Both the position numbers and the translations under genes were made by a program. Positions 1 through 7,937 of a DNA stretch of 49,277 bases are shown here, one piece after another. The DNA lies in the NCBI GenBank assembly GCA_017458675.1, contig JAFTAM010000191.1, forward strand, positions 1 to 49,277, written 5' to 3'. Below the pieces are notes generated by a model. That model had not been told where the DNA came from, did no database searches, and saw nothing but the letters and a program-made list of their open reading frames with translations. How positions within the stretch are numbered: position 1 is the first letter of the stretch; each line of letters begins with the position of its first letter. The DNA comes from a bacterium (GTDB lineage Bacteria > Vulcanimicrobiota > Xenobia > Xenobiales > Xenobiaceae).

Positions 1-383
1 ATGCGCGCATATATTGAAGTCTGCGAAAAGACTGACGCATAAGCGGCGTTTCTCTCCTGACTGTATTGACGGGCGCGATTCTCGCCGGCTTCGCCCGGAG
101 CGGTGCAGAATTATACGTGCGGAAGATCTTGAGCCGACGGCTCAGGCCGATCTCGCCGGTCCGTCAGCGCCGGCAGGCGCGGCGCCGCTTGTATTCAGCG
201 CTTTGCCGGCAATGAAGCAAAGCGGTTTGGAAAAAAGGTTTTCCGGCAAACAGCGCGTAATAACAGCGCGTCTCGGACAGAGCGCTTCTGACTGCAGCAT
301 TTATATATAACGGGAGGGGGAAAACACATTGATTCTGTGCAGTCGGCTGAATTTTAATTTTGTTTTTTATATTAGGGGGGAAT
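1..383. other. Left edge, no gene firmly supported
   Basis: One plus-strand frame is open from the window edge to a TAA at 308-310. It could be the 3' end of a gene that begins outside the window. Its predicted residues are rich in Arg, Ser and Ala with no recognisable motif, and no ribosome binding site was found for an internal start. A short frame from base 1 stops at 40-42. I see no RNA gene or clear terminator here. Confidence 0.3.
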
Positions 384-1115
384 ATGTTTAAACGTGTATT
401 TCTGTATTTTTCATTAGCTGTTTTTTTGTTGGCCGCTTCGGTTTTCTGCAGGTTTTTTGCCGAGCGGGGCGTGGCTCAGCCTCAGCATGTGCGCGGTTCC
501 GCCAATGTCGCGGCCTGCAGCTATACCAATTCCTGCGGCAGTTTTATTGTCTGGACCGACGGGCGCATTTCTTCTTTGAAGGGGGAAATTGTCAATGAGG
601 CTTCCCAGTACGGAGCGGCCCCGGGTTATAAGCTTCCCGCCAGAACCGCCGGCCAGTGTCTGGGTTCGCAGAATGTCGCCGCGGCGGCTTTTGTGAATAC
701 AGAGGGCTCTTATGTGGTTTTTGCGGACGGAACGGTAAAGCGTCCCAAAAATGCTTCGGCCGGGGCCGGCAGTTTTTCCTGCCGTTTGCTTTCCGGCCGG
801 CTTTTCGCCGACGGCAATTCTGTTCGTCCGGCTCAGGAAATTGCCGGATATGGGGGCAGGTTCACCAGAACCTATCTGAACGGAGGCGCCAGCGGGAAAA
901 AGGTGCGAATTACTTTCGCAGAGCCCTTTGCCAAAAAGCCTTTGATTTTTATTGCCGATGAAAATGGCGCGTCCGGAAGCAATAAGGGTATTGCCGCTTC
1001 TTACAGTTTGAGTGATATAAGCATTGAGGGCTTTACTTTCTCTTATCAGGGAAATAACTCGCTGATAGGCACGACAGGGACCTCGGGATTTATTTTTATG
1101 GCCTCGGGCGAATGA
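384..1115 (+). CDS. Secreted protein with a tandem repeat and a C-terminal H-lectin-like beta domain
   Basis: The start is the ATG at 384, just after a run of six G that can serve as Shine-Dalgarno; the in-frame TTG at 360 lacks one. The 243-residue product opens with a hydrophobic signal segment (residues 3-23). Residues 39-67 and 96-124 are two copies of one repeat: NVAA at the start, then Ser-Tyr/Phe, a Val-rich strand and an Asp-Gly turn. The C-terminal 70 residues are strand-rich with aromatic spacing and end in Phe-Ile-Phe-Met-Ala-Ser-Gly. That resembles H-type lectin and phage or pilus tip domains, but the match is by eye only. Function is unknown; it is probably periplasmic or surface exposed. 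The next gene on the same strand begins about 100 bases downstream. Confidence 0.7.
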   Translation: MFKRVFLYFSLAVFLLAASVFCRFFAERGVAQPQHVRGSANVAACSYTNSCGSFIVWTDGRISSLKGEIVNEASQYGAAPGYKLPARTAGQCLGSQNVAAAAFVNTEGSYVVFADGTVKRPKNASAGAGSFSCRLLSGRLFADGNSVRPAQEIAGYGGRFTRTYLNGGASGKKVRITFAEPFAKKPLIFIADENGASGSNKGIAASYSLSDISIEGFTFSYQGNNSLIGTTGTSGFIFMASGE

Positions 1116-1217
1116 ATAGCGGTCGGATAGGGTTTGCTTGCAGAGCAGGAACCGCTCAGTGCGGCGCCTGAATATTCAGGCTGTAAAAATTTGATTAAAA
1201 CAGAGTATTATTTTATT

Positions 1218-2456
1218 ATGAGTTTGCAGATTTTTAAGCGTGCTGAATTGAATTCCCTGCTCTCCAAGCGTTTGGGAGAGACTAAACTGGGAGAGTTAGC
1301 GCAGACTCTGCCTGGCGACGCTCTGACGGACGAGGCTTTGGAGCAGGCGGTCGGGCAGGGGGCGCGTTATGCGCTGATAGGAATTTCCGACGCTCAGCCC
1401 TCAGGCGGCGGCGCGGGGAAAAGCTCCGCAGTGCAGTCTGATTGGAGAGTTTTTCTGCAGAGGTTTTTAAATCTGCAGTCAAACTTTTATCTGGACGGAC
1501 GGGAAATTTTAATTATAGGCGACTTCGCCGCAGAAAAACACGAAATAGGCGCAGTTTCGGAGAGAAAGAGCCGCCCGGACTCTCTGATAGAAGCTCAGAA
1601 CGGCGTCTTTCCTATAGTGGCTTTGGTAAGGTCTTACGGGCTGATTCCTATAGTGATCGGCGGAAAGCATCAACATGCCTTTTCCGTAATTAAGGGAACT
1701 GCGCTGGGATTAAGCCTGACCGAGCTCACCAAGGAAGAATTCCTGGAAAATGCTTTAGTCAAAACGGCCTTCGGAGAGGAGAGCGATTCCGGGGATGCGC
1801 CCGCTTCAGAAGCTGAGGAAAATCTGAGTCTGGCCGAGGCGGTCAGAAGACAGCTTCAGAATGAACCGCAGCTTCAGGATGGCCGCATGCTGGGGCCGGT
1901 TGACGAATGCGGCAGACATTTTCTGCCGATTTCGGTAATAAACTGCGACGCTAAAGGCAGATTTGCTCCCTTGGACGGCTATGTCAGAGTGGAATCCGAC
2001 AATGCGCTCAGCTATGCCAAGCATGAGCATTATCTGCATAACTACTGTCTAATCAATTATTCCGAAAGCGAAAACTCTGCCAATATGCTTTCATATATGC
2101 GCATGCACGATGTCAGAGCCTTTTCGTATGAATCGGTCTTTATCCGCCGGGAGATTAGCTACGGAGATATGCTTGACTTTGCGATCAATCTCATGCAGAG
2201 CACCGGACAGGATATCGGTCTGGAGCTGGACTTTGATTCGGTTATGGGACTGCCCAGCTACGAAAGTTCCCTGACTAAAATATCTCTGGCGGAAGCGGCC
2301 GGCTACATATATTCGATGGCTTCGTCTCTGCCGGTGGCCTATTGCTATTTGTCGGGGGGTATCGCCAAATCGGAATTTGAAAGGACCGTTCTGAGCAAGG
2401 GCCTGGTAATGCTGGTAAGCTCCTTTGTTAAGGGCTGCAATATGCAGCTCGGTTAG
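1218..2456 (+). CDS. Ureohydrolase (arginase/formimidoylglutamase) superfamily protein with altered metal site
   Basis: This 412-residue protein has the spacing of the arginase/agmatinase/formiminoglutamase fold. Residues 148-155 (GGKHQHAF) stand where the family has Gly-Gly-Asp-His-Ser. Residues 244-246 (DAK) stand where the family has Asp-Ala-His. Residues 336-340 (ELDFD) keep the two Asp of the last metal motif. So some manganese ligands are kept and others replaced, which suggests altered metal binding or loss of catalysis. I chose the ATG at 1218; an upstream in-frame TTG at 1134 would add 28 residues of no obvious character, and neither start has a convincing Shine-Dalgarno. The stop overlaps the end of the convergent minus-strand gene by four bases. 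Superfamily membership is fairly safe, substrate is not. Confidence 0.65.
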   Translation: MSLQIFKRAELNSLLSKRLGETKLGELAQTLPGDALTDEALEQAVGQGARYALIGISDAQPSGGGAGKSSAVQSDWRVFLQRFLNLQSNFYLDGREILIIGDFAAEKHEIGAVSERKSRPDSLIEAQNGVFPIVALVRSYGLIPIVIGGKHQHAFSVIKGTALGLSLTELTKEEFLENALVKTAFGEESDSGDAPASEAEENLSLAEAVRRQLQNEPQLQDGRMLGPVDECGRHFLPISVINCDAKGRFAPLDGYVRVESDNALSYAKHEHYLHNYCLINYSESENSANMLSYMRMHDVRAFSYESVFIRREISYGDMLDFAINLMQSTGQDIGLELDFDSVMGLPSYESSLTKISLAEAAGYIYSMASSLPVAYCYLSGGIAKSEFERTVLSKGLVMLVSSFVKGCNMQLG

Positions 2457-3277
2457 TTTCGGGAGGAGGCGCCTTCAGGCTGCAGAGGCTTTAAATCAAA
2501 AGGAGGAGCGGGATCTATAAACTCCTGCAGCGATTTTCCCGCGGTATTTGTTCTTTCTTTGGGCAGGCACGTATCGGGGTTAAGTTTTTTTCCGGTCTGA
2601 GCAACAAAACGATGCCAGGGAGAGCAGTCCTGCTCAGATTCCTTCAGCTCGGCGCTTAATTTTTCTTCCTGTGCCTCCAAAAACTTTAAATCGCTGTCGG
2701 CGGCCCGGAGAAACTGTCTTGCCGTATCGTCCGTCCAGGTCTTCTGAGGCGCCGGCAGAAAACGCAGCACATCTGCGCCTTCCTCGCTGACTATATTGGC
2801 GGGGATCGATCTCTGCCGTTCGGGAACCTGTAAATGCAGCTTGTCTTTGGCTGTTTTTATGCGGCGGGCGTGCTTCAGGGCGTAACGGTAATTCTGCAGC
2901 AGCTCCCGTCCCTTCCGGACCGCCTGCAGATTTTTTTTCAGCGCGCTTATATCTCTGTCTTTTTGGATGAGAATGTTTATGGCCGTGTAAAGCTTGAGGG
3001 GCTCCTTGGGCAAATTAGTGTCCATAGCCTCAATTTCTGCGCACATAGCCTCGACGCTCTGTCCTTTGCAGGTTACGGCGGTCTCCAGACAGAGGGCGCG
3101 CTCCCTTTCGGGTATGACGCGCCTGAGCCGGGCCTGCCAGTCAAAGGCCTTGGGCTGAATGTCGGCGCAGACAGGATTCTGCAGAGCGCATAGGAGGCAG
3201 AGAGACGTCAGAACCGCCGTTTTAAGGCAAAACAATAGTCTATATAAATCTGTCTTTTTGAATAGGCTTTGCCACAT
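2453..3277 (-). CDS. Putative exported protein of unknown function
   Basis: This 274-residue protein has a basic N-terminus followed by a hydrophobic stretch (about residues 12-34) ending near Ala-Asp, consistent with a signal peptide. The rest is highly charged and predicted helical, with Lys/Glu-rich stretches around residues 95-135 and 190-215 that could form coiled coils. Three or four scattered cysteines may form disulfides. I do not recognise a family. Its start overlaps the 3' end of the upstream inositol-monophosphatase-like gene by 38 bases, so the two are probably cotranscribed. Its own stop is shared with the convergent ureohydrolase gene end. Confidence 0.65.
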   Translation of the reverse strand: MWQSLFKKTDLYRLLFCLKTAVLTSLCLLCALQNPVCADIQPKAFDWQARLRRVIPERERALCLETAVTCKGQSVEAMCAEIEAMDTNLPKEPLKLYTAINILIQKDRDISALKKNLQAVRKGRELLQNYRYALKHARRIKTAKDKLHLQVPERQRSIPANIVSEEGADVLRFLPAPQKTWTDDTARQFLRAADSDLKFLEAQEEKLSAELKESEQDCSPWHRFVAQTGKKLNPDTCLPKERTNTAGKSLQEFIDPAPPFDLKPLQPEGASSRN

Positions 3278-4061
3278 TTAAGTTAATTTCCAGATCCTGA
3301 GGGTTGGAAAGCAGTACAGTAGGTTTAGGCTGTCCGTTTTTCTGCAGATCGAGTATACGGAAGTCTTTGCCGTCCAGACGGCGCACGCAGCCTCCGGCTT
3401 CCAGCAGTATCGAAAGGCATCCTGCCAAATCCCAATGATATGAGTTTGCAAATGCGCAGGAGGCGTCGCCGCGAGCGACCATCAGAGCGTTGGCGACGCA
3501 GGAACCCAGACTTCTGGCTTTGCGTTTGCTGCTCAGTACATAATTATGATGGAACGTTGAAGGAATAAGAATAAGGTGTTCCTTCTGACTGAGATCGGCT
3601 TCACGTATGTCCAGTTTCTGCAGTCCCCATATTTTTGATTCCATATAGGCGCCGCATTTGTCGGCCGCATAATAGAGCTCGTCCAAAACCGGCAGGTAGA
3701 CGGCTCCCAAAACCGGAAGACCGTCTTTGATCATGCCGACGCTGATTCCCCAAAAAGGCATTCTGCACAGATAAGCCGCCGTTCCGTCAATGGGATCTAC
3801 AGACCACATATAAGGGGAAGCGTGCTCATGGACGCCGGTCTCTTCTCCGACGACGGTATCCTCGGGGAAGTTTTCCTGCAGTTTCTGCAGAATATATCTT
3901 TCGACTTCTCCGTCGGCCTGGGTCACAAATGTTCCGTCATTTTTGCCTGTGCCGGAGACTTTGCCGAAAAGGCGCATGGCGATTTCGGCCGCTTCTGAAA
4001 GCGTTCTTTTTACTATTTCCAGGCGTTTTGTATAAAAATTCGTTAAACTCTGCTCGCACAT
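3240..4061 (-). CDS. Inositol monophosphatase family protein
   Basis: This protein belongs to the Mg-dependent, Li-sensitive phosphatase family (SuhB, HisN and CysQ relatives), which removes phosphate from small metabolites. The motifs are in order: GEETG at 72-76, DPIDGT at 89-94 (metal ligands) and a C-terminal WDLAGC, the family's WDxAA motif, here with Gly in place of the first Ala. The 273-residue length is normal for the family. I chose the ATG at 4061 because it gives the usual N-terminal length; a TTG at 4112 would add 17 Lys-rich residues. Neither has a strong ribosome binding site. The substrate (inositol phosphate, histidinol phosphate or PAP) cannot be told from the sequence. It shares a probable two-gene unit with the exported protein downstream. 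Confidence 0.88.
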   Translation of the reverse strand: MCEQSLTNFYTKRLEIVKRTLSEAAEIAMRLFGKVSGTGKNDGTFVTQADGEVERYILQKLQENFPEDTVVGEETGVHEHASPYMWSVDPIDGTAAYLCRMPFWGISVGMIKDGLPVLGAVYLPVLDELYYAADKCGAYMESKIWGLQKLDIREADLSQKEHLILIPSTFHHNYVLSSKRKARSLGSCVANALMVARGDASCAFANSYHWDLAGCLSILLEAGGCVRRLDGKDFRILDLQKNGQPKPTVLLSNPQDLEINLNVAKPIQKDRFI

Positions 4062-4234
4062 GTCAGCCGATATTTGTTTCTGCAGTTTGACTTTCCTTTT
4101 TTGCTTCCGCAAATCGCTTTATGCTGTCCTGAGCGCAGAGGGCGGATTTTCATTGGCAGTTGTTCACTGCCGGCCGTCACCTCCGCAATATTGAAATTGC
4201 GCATAATTTTCGCGTGAGGCAGCCTTTTTCCATA

Positions 4235-4263
4235 TTGACATACTCAGCTTACTTTTGTATAAT
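4235..4263 (+). promoter_or_regulatory. Consensus sigma-70 promoter of the infC operon
   Basis: TTGACA at 4235-4240 and TATAAT at 4258-4263 are separated by exactly 17 bases, a perfect housekeeping promoter. Transcription should begin near 4270, leaving a leader of about 220 bases before infC. A second TATAAT lies at 4284-4289 without a good -35 box. Confidence 0.85.
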
Positions 4264-4491
4264 TTTCGCGCTGTACCGTAAGGTATAATGCTTTTTTATT
4301 ACAGGCCAGAAAAGCAGAAGCTGTTCCGCTTCTCACCCTGCGGCGTCTAAGGACTGCTTCAGAGGTAGTGGTTTTTAAGGGGCATCGGCACGTTCTTTAT
4401 TTATGCCCGTTTATCGGTATCGTGCTGCCACGCCACGCGCAGATGTTGGTTCATATTTTTTTGTTTTTCGGCTGGCAACAGAGGTAAGCCA
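4264..4491 (+). promoter_or_regulatory. Structured 5' leader of infC
   Basis: The leader contains a perfect six-base stem, AGAAGC at 4316-4321 with GCTTCT at 4328-4333. It also has a competing pair, AAGCAG (4312-4317) with CTGCTT (4354-4359). The two cannot form together, so the leader could switch. Leaders of this operon are commonly regulatory in other bacteria, but no described class is identified here. Confidence 0.45.
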
Positions 4492-5085
4492 ATTCCTAAG
4501 GAACTGAGAATCAACAATAAGATCCGCGTGCCCCAAGTCCTGGTTATCGATGAAGAAGGACGTCAGCTGGGCCGGATGTCTGTACGTGAAGCGTTAGATC
4601 ACGCTCAGGCGAGAAATCTTGACTTGGTAGAAGTTAATCCCGCCGCCAAGCCGCCTGTATGCCGCCTGATGGACTACGGAAAGTATAAGTATATGCAGTC
4701 CAAAGCCGAGCGCGACAACCGTGTCAAACGCAAACCCCAGGAACTTCGCGAGGTTAAGGTCCGTCCCAAAATTGACGACCACGATTTCGAAGTTAAGGTT
4801 AAGACCGTACAGCGTCTGATAGAAGACGGCGATCGCGTTAAGATCACTCTGCGCTTCCGCGGCCGTGAGATTGTCCATACGGACCTTGCGCAAAATCTTT
4901 TGAAGGATATGTTTGAGAGCGTCCAGGATGTAGCTATGATAGTTCAGAGGCCGCTTATGGAAGGACGTCAGATGATTATGGTTCTGGCTCCCAAAACCGG
5001 AGCAGCCCAGCCTCAGTCCAAGCCTCAGGCGCCTAAGACTCAGCCGCAGGCCGCGCCCAATGCTCCTCAGGCTTCTGCCGAATAG
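4492..5085 (+). CDS. infC: Translation initiation factor IF-3
   Basis: IF3 binds the 30S subunit, prevents premature 50S joining and checks initiator codon pairing. The N-terminal domain, the lysine-rich linker and the C-terminal domain are all present, and the product is 197 residues. The tail after about residue 168 is rich in Pro, Gln and Ala. No ATG, GTG or TTG lies in frame upstream of a GTG at 4528, yet conserved IF3 residues (ELRINNKIR) are encoded before it. An ATT at 4492, preceded by AGAGGT at 4480-4485 with six-base spacing, fits the known AUU start of infC, through which IF3 represses its own synthesis. It is the first gene of infC-rpmI-rplT. Confidence 0.95.
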   Translation: MPKELRINNKIRVPQVLVIDEEGRQLGRMSVREALDHAQARNLDLVEVNPAAKPPVCRLMDYGKYKYMQSKAERDNRVKRKPQELREVKVRPKIDDHDFEVKVKTVQRLIEDGDRVKITLRFRGREIVHTDLAQNLLKDMFESVQDVAMIVQRPLMEGRQMIMVLAPKTGAAQPQSKPQAPKTQPQAAPNAPQASAE

Positions 5086-5173
5086 GTCTGCTCGGCAGAC
5101 TCTGTAAGTCGAAAAAAAATTGGAAAAAGTACGTTCGCTTTTGTGAACGCCAGGTATGAAAGGAGCTGCGAAC

Positions 5174-5377
5174 ATGCCTAAGATTCGCACCAGAAAATCT
5201 GTAGCCAAGAGAATTCGCGTCACCGGAAGCGGTTTGATGAAGAGAATGCGTCAGTTTTCCGGCTGCCATCATATCCGCGAGAAGAAATCCCCGGATAGGA
5301 CCCGCAAATTCCGCCAGATTGTATTAGTTGACAAAACTGACGTTAAGAGAATGCACGCTCTCGTTCCTTACCTTTAA
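5174..5377 (+). CDS. rpmI: 50S ribosomal protein L35
   Basis: The 67-residue basic protein begins MPKIRTRKSVAKR, the classic L35 start, and has the HHIREKKS segment typical of the family. AGGAG at 5160-5164 sits nine bases before the ATG at 5174. L35 is a small late-assembling 50S component. The gene is second in the infC operon, 88 bases after infC. Confidence 0.97.
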   Translation: MPKIRTRKSVAKRIRVTGSGLMKRMRQFSGCHHIREKKSPDRTRKFRQIVLVDKTDVKRMHALVPYL

Positions 5378-5521
5378 TCAGTAAGGAAAGCGTCGGAACC
5401 AGATTTAAACAGCCGTAAGAATAGCTCCTGGAGTCTCGTTGGCAAGACGGGACTTCAAGGAGAAAACAAAATAAAGATTTGTCCGCAGCGACTTAGGTAG
5501 TCGTTAGTCCCAGGAGGAAAT
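5378..5521 (+). promoter_or_regulatory. Putative L20-responsive translational operator before rplT
   Basis: The 147-base spacer between rpmI and rplT is densely structured. A long hairpin pairs 5425-5439 with 5447-5462 (CTCCT with AGGAG at the base, nine further pairs inside). A second hairpin pairs 5487-5493 with 5499-5505. CTCCTGG at 5425-5431 is also exactly complementary to CCAGGAG at 5510-5516, which contains the rplT Shine-Dalgarno. GGGACT (5449-5454) complements AGTCCC (5506-5511). These alternatives would open or close the rplT start site. L20 is known to repress its own operon through such RNA in E. coli and Bacillus; applying that here is inference. Confidence 0.6.
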
Positions 5522-5524
5522 AAA

Positions 5525-5878
5525 ATGCCAAGAGTAAAGCGTGGAGTCCTTTCTCTTAAAAAACGCCGCACCTTATTAAAAGCCGTAAAGGGCTTCAGAG
5601 GCGCCCGCAGTCGCAGAATCAGCTGCGCTCAGGAAGCTTTCCATCACGCTCAGCATTATGCTTACAGAGATCGCCGCAACAAGAAGCGCGACATCCGTTC
5701 TTTATGGATCGTCCGCATCAACGCCGCGGCCCGCGAATGCGGTATCTCCTACAGCAGACTTATGAGCGGTTTGAAGAATGCCGAGATGGAAATCAACCGC
5801 AAGATGCTGGCTGATTTGGCCGTCACCGATATGGAAGCTTTTGCCGCTATCGTAAAGACCGTTCAGGAAAAAGCCTAA
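5525..5878 (+). CDS. rplT: 50S ribosomal protein L20
   Basis: L20 binds 23S rRNA domain II early in 50S assembly and in several bacteria also represses its own operon. The 117-residue product opens MPRVKRGVLSLKKRR and keeps the family's central YAYRDRRNKKRDIRSLWI-type core and the ISYSRLMSGL segment. AGGAGG at 5512-5517 precedes the ATG with normal spacing. This is the last gene of the operon, followed by a strong terminator; pheS, often next, is absent. Confidence 0.97.
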   Translation: MPRVKRGVLSLKKRRTLLKAVKGFRGARSRRISCAQEAFHHAQHYAYRDRRNKKRDIRSLWIVRINAAARECGISYSRLMSGLKNAEMEINRKMLADLAVTDMEAFAAIVKTVQEKA

Positions 5879-5902
5879 TCAGATAAGTAAGGCTTTAAAG
5901 TG

Positions 5903-5939
5903 AAAAGACAACCGCTGTTTCCGGCGGCTGTCTTTTTTT
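5903..5939 (+). terminator. Rho-independent terminator of infC-rpmI-rplT
   Basis: AAGACA-A-CCGC pairs with GCGG-C-TGTCTT around a short loop and is followed by an uninterrupted run of T. Confidence 0.9.
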
Positions 5940-5967
5940 ATTTATAATTATGTTTTGAGCAACAGAT

Positions 5968-6984
5968 TTAAAATGCGCTCAGCGAGGGCGGGGGCACGGT
6001 GTTGGGGAAATTTTCTTTGGCTTCCTCTATATGAGGCCGGAGACTGTCTTTGTAGCGGCGGGAATAGTGGAAGAGGCGCAGCTCCCCGACGCTTAGCTCT
6101 TTGGCCAGGCGGCCGGCCTGGCGGGCGGTCATATGCAGATTGGTCTTGGCCTTTTCCAGCTCATTATGGAGATAGCAGGCCTCGCACCAGAGGACGTCGG
6201 CGTCCTGGCCGACGAAGCGGGCCGATTTGACGCTTTGGCGGTTGAAGACGGTGTCGGTGACGTAGGCGATTTTTCCCTGCTTGGGATATTTTATCAGGCT
6301 GCGCAGTGAAGCGGCGGGGATTTGCTTATCGCCGACCTGCAGAAGCCGCTCCCCGCTTTCGTGAAGCGAATAAATGCTCAGGAGCTCCTTGATCCAGGGG
6401 CCGGGCGGCAGGCCCGAGGCTTTTAATTCTTCCTCTCTGAGCCGGGCCTCGGGCGGTTCGGTCAGGGAATAGCAGAGGCAGTCTAAGCCGTGAACGACCG
6501 GAGCAAAGCGCAGCAGGGCGCCGTCCTCGAGATAAAGCTCGCCGGGCGGGGAAGCGATTTCCCTGCGCAGTGAAACGTCTTCCCGAAAGCGCCCGGCGGC
6601 GGGGAAGGCGTAATAGCGTATCGGCTCGGCGGAGTCGGGGGATAGGGGCAGATCGCAGCAGCTGATTGTATATCGGGAATCTTCGGTGAGGTTCCAGGAG
6701 TAGCCCTGCAGGCGGTGGGCGATTTGGGCGGCCAGGCCGGCGGGACCGTAAAACTTAAGCTCCTTGGTTTCGCGCAGGTTCATGCGCAGCAGGTAGTCGA
6801 AGCCGATAAAATGGTCGATGTGGGTATGGGTCACAAAGACGCGGGAGGTGCGGATGGCCGCGCCGACGCCGATTTTGGCTATGTCGCCGCAGTCGAAGAG
6901 CAGATTCTCGTTTTTGCTGCTGAAAGAGACGATAATTCCCGGGTCCTCCCAGGGGGCGTTGATGAGCTGACTTATGTATTTCAT
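5968..6984 (-). CDS. rnz: Metallo-beta-lactamase-fold ribonuclease Z-like protein
   Basis: RNase Z cuts precursor tRNA at the 3' end of the acceptor stem. The zinc motif HTHIDH is at residues 53-58, followed by the aspartate and histidine segments of the fold. Near the C-terminus is the pattern His-Met-Thr-Ala-x-x-Ala-Gly-x-Leu-Ala-Lys then HYSRRYKD, which is characteristic of the RNase Z/ElaC branch. The 338-residue length is within the family range. It is 39 bases downstream of deoD and probably cotranscribed with it. tRNA-Thr in this window lacks an encoded CCA, which would need such an enzyme. A related phosphodiesterase role cannot be excluded. Confidence 0.8.
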   Translation of the reverse strand: MKYISQLINAPWEDPGIIVSFSSKNENLLFDCGDIAKIGVGAAIRTSRVFVTHTHIDHFIGFDYLLRMNLRETKELKFYGPAGLAAQIAHRLQGYSWNLTEDSRYTISCCDLPLSPDSAEPIRYYAFPAAGRFREDVSLRREIASPPGELYLEDGALLRFAPVVHGLDCLCYSLTEPPEARLREEELKASGLPPGPWIKELLSIYSLHESGERLLQVGDKQIPAASLRSLIKYPKQGKIAYVTDTVFNRQSVKSARFVGQDADVLWCEACYLHNELEKAKTNLHMTARQAGRLAKELSVGELRLFHYSRRYKDSLRPHIEEAKENFPNTVPPPSLSAF

Positions 6985-7023
6985 GTTCCCGACCTGCGGC
7001 TTTTCGTTGTGACAGGCGTCTGA

Positions 7024-7761
7024 TCAGGCTATTTCCAGAGCCAATTCAATCATATCGGTCAGCGAGCGCTCCCGCTCCTCGGGAGTCATGACCCTTTCGG
7101 CGCCGATAACGTCGCTGACGGTCAGTACGGCCAGCGCCTTTTTGCGGTGGAGAGCGGCGTTGGCGTAGAGAATGGCCGCTTCCATTTCGCAGCCTATCAC
7201 GCCCAGCCTGGTCCAGTCGGCATAGCTGTTGGAGGCGTCGTAATAGTAGTCGCTGGTCAAAATGTTGCCGACCCGGCATTCCAGACGCTTGGACCGGCAG
7301 TACTCGTAGGCCTTCAGGAGCAGCTCAAAGTCGGCCAGAGGAGCGTAGTTTCCCTTTAAGCTGAACTGGCTGAAGAAATTGGAATTATAGCTGCAGCCCT
7401 GGGCCAGAATGATCTGTCCCAGCTTAAGATCGGGAAGCATGCCTCCGCAGGTGCCGATGCGGATAATGGTCTGCACGCCCATAAAGGCAAAGAGCTCGTG
7501 GGAATATATGCCCATAGAGGGACCGCCCATGCCGCTGGCCATGACCGAGAGGCGCTTGCCCTTATAATAGCCGGTGTGGCCCTGGACGCCGCGCACGTTG
7601 TTGACCAGTTCCGCTTTTTCCAGATAGTTGTCGACAATAAATCTGGCCCGCATAGGATCGCCGGGCATCAGAACGGTGGGGGCAAAGGCTTCGGGGGCGC
7701 AGCCTATATGGGGCGTGCCCTGAGAGGCGGCGGGCTGAGCAAAGGCGTTTTCGGCGGTCAT
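7024..7761 (-). CDS. deoD: Purine nucleoside phosphorylase, DeoD type
   Basis: This hexameric-type enzyme converts purine (deoxy)nucleosides and phosphate to free base and (deoxy)ribose 1-phosphate, in purine salvage. The 245-residue sequence aligns along its length with E. coli DeoD. It has PGDPMRAR (phosphate contact), NNVRG, GTCGG, the EMEAA segment that binds the ribose, and TVSDVIG carrying the catalytic Asp. Compared with E. coli it has about 14 extra N-terminal residues. AAGGAG lies nine bases before the ATG at 7761. It is the likely first gene of a unit with the downstream RNase Z gene. Confidence 0.95.
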   Translation of the reverse strand: MTAENAFAQPAASQGTPHIGCAPEAFAPTVLMPGDPMRARFIVDNYLEKAELVNNVRGVQGHTGYYKGKRLSVMASGMGGPSMGIYSHELFAFMGVQTIIRIGTCGGMLPDLKLGQIILAQGCSYNSNFFSQFSLKGNYAPLADFELLLKAYEYCRSKRLECRVGNILTSDYYYDASNSYADWTRLGVIGCEMEAAILYANAALHRKKALAVLTVSDVIGAERVMTPEERERSLTDMIELALEIA

Positions 7762-7937
7762 GTTTTCTTTCTCCTTGCAAAAAATAGTTCGGCGTTTTCG
7801 GATTAGCTGAAATGGCAGGCCCTGAGGTTAAAGCGCGCCGAGGGCAGAAGTGATGCGCCGCCAGGGCTTGCTTGTCGGCAGAGACTGCCGCAGGCAAAAT
7901 TGCGCGGATAAGGCCGGACCGGGGCGTTCGGACGGGG

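Noticed and set aside
4594..5223. 209-codon minus-strand frame over infC
   Set aside because: It is antisense to a conserved translation factor gene and has no recognisable domain.
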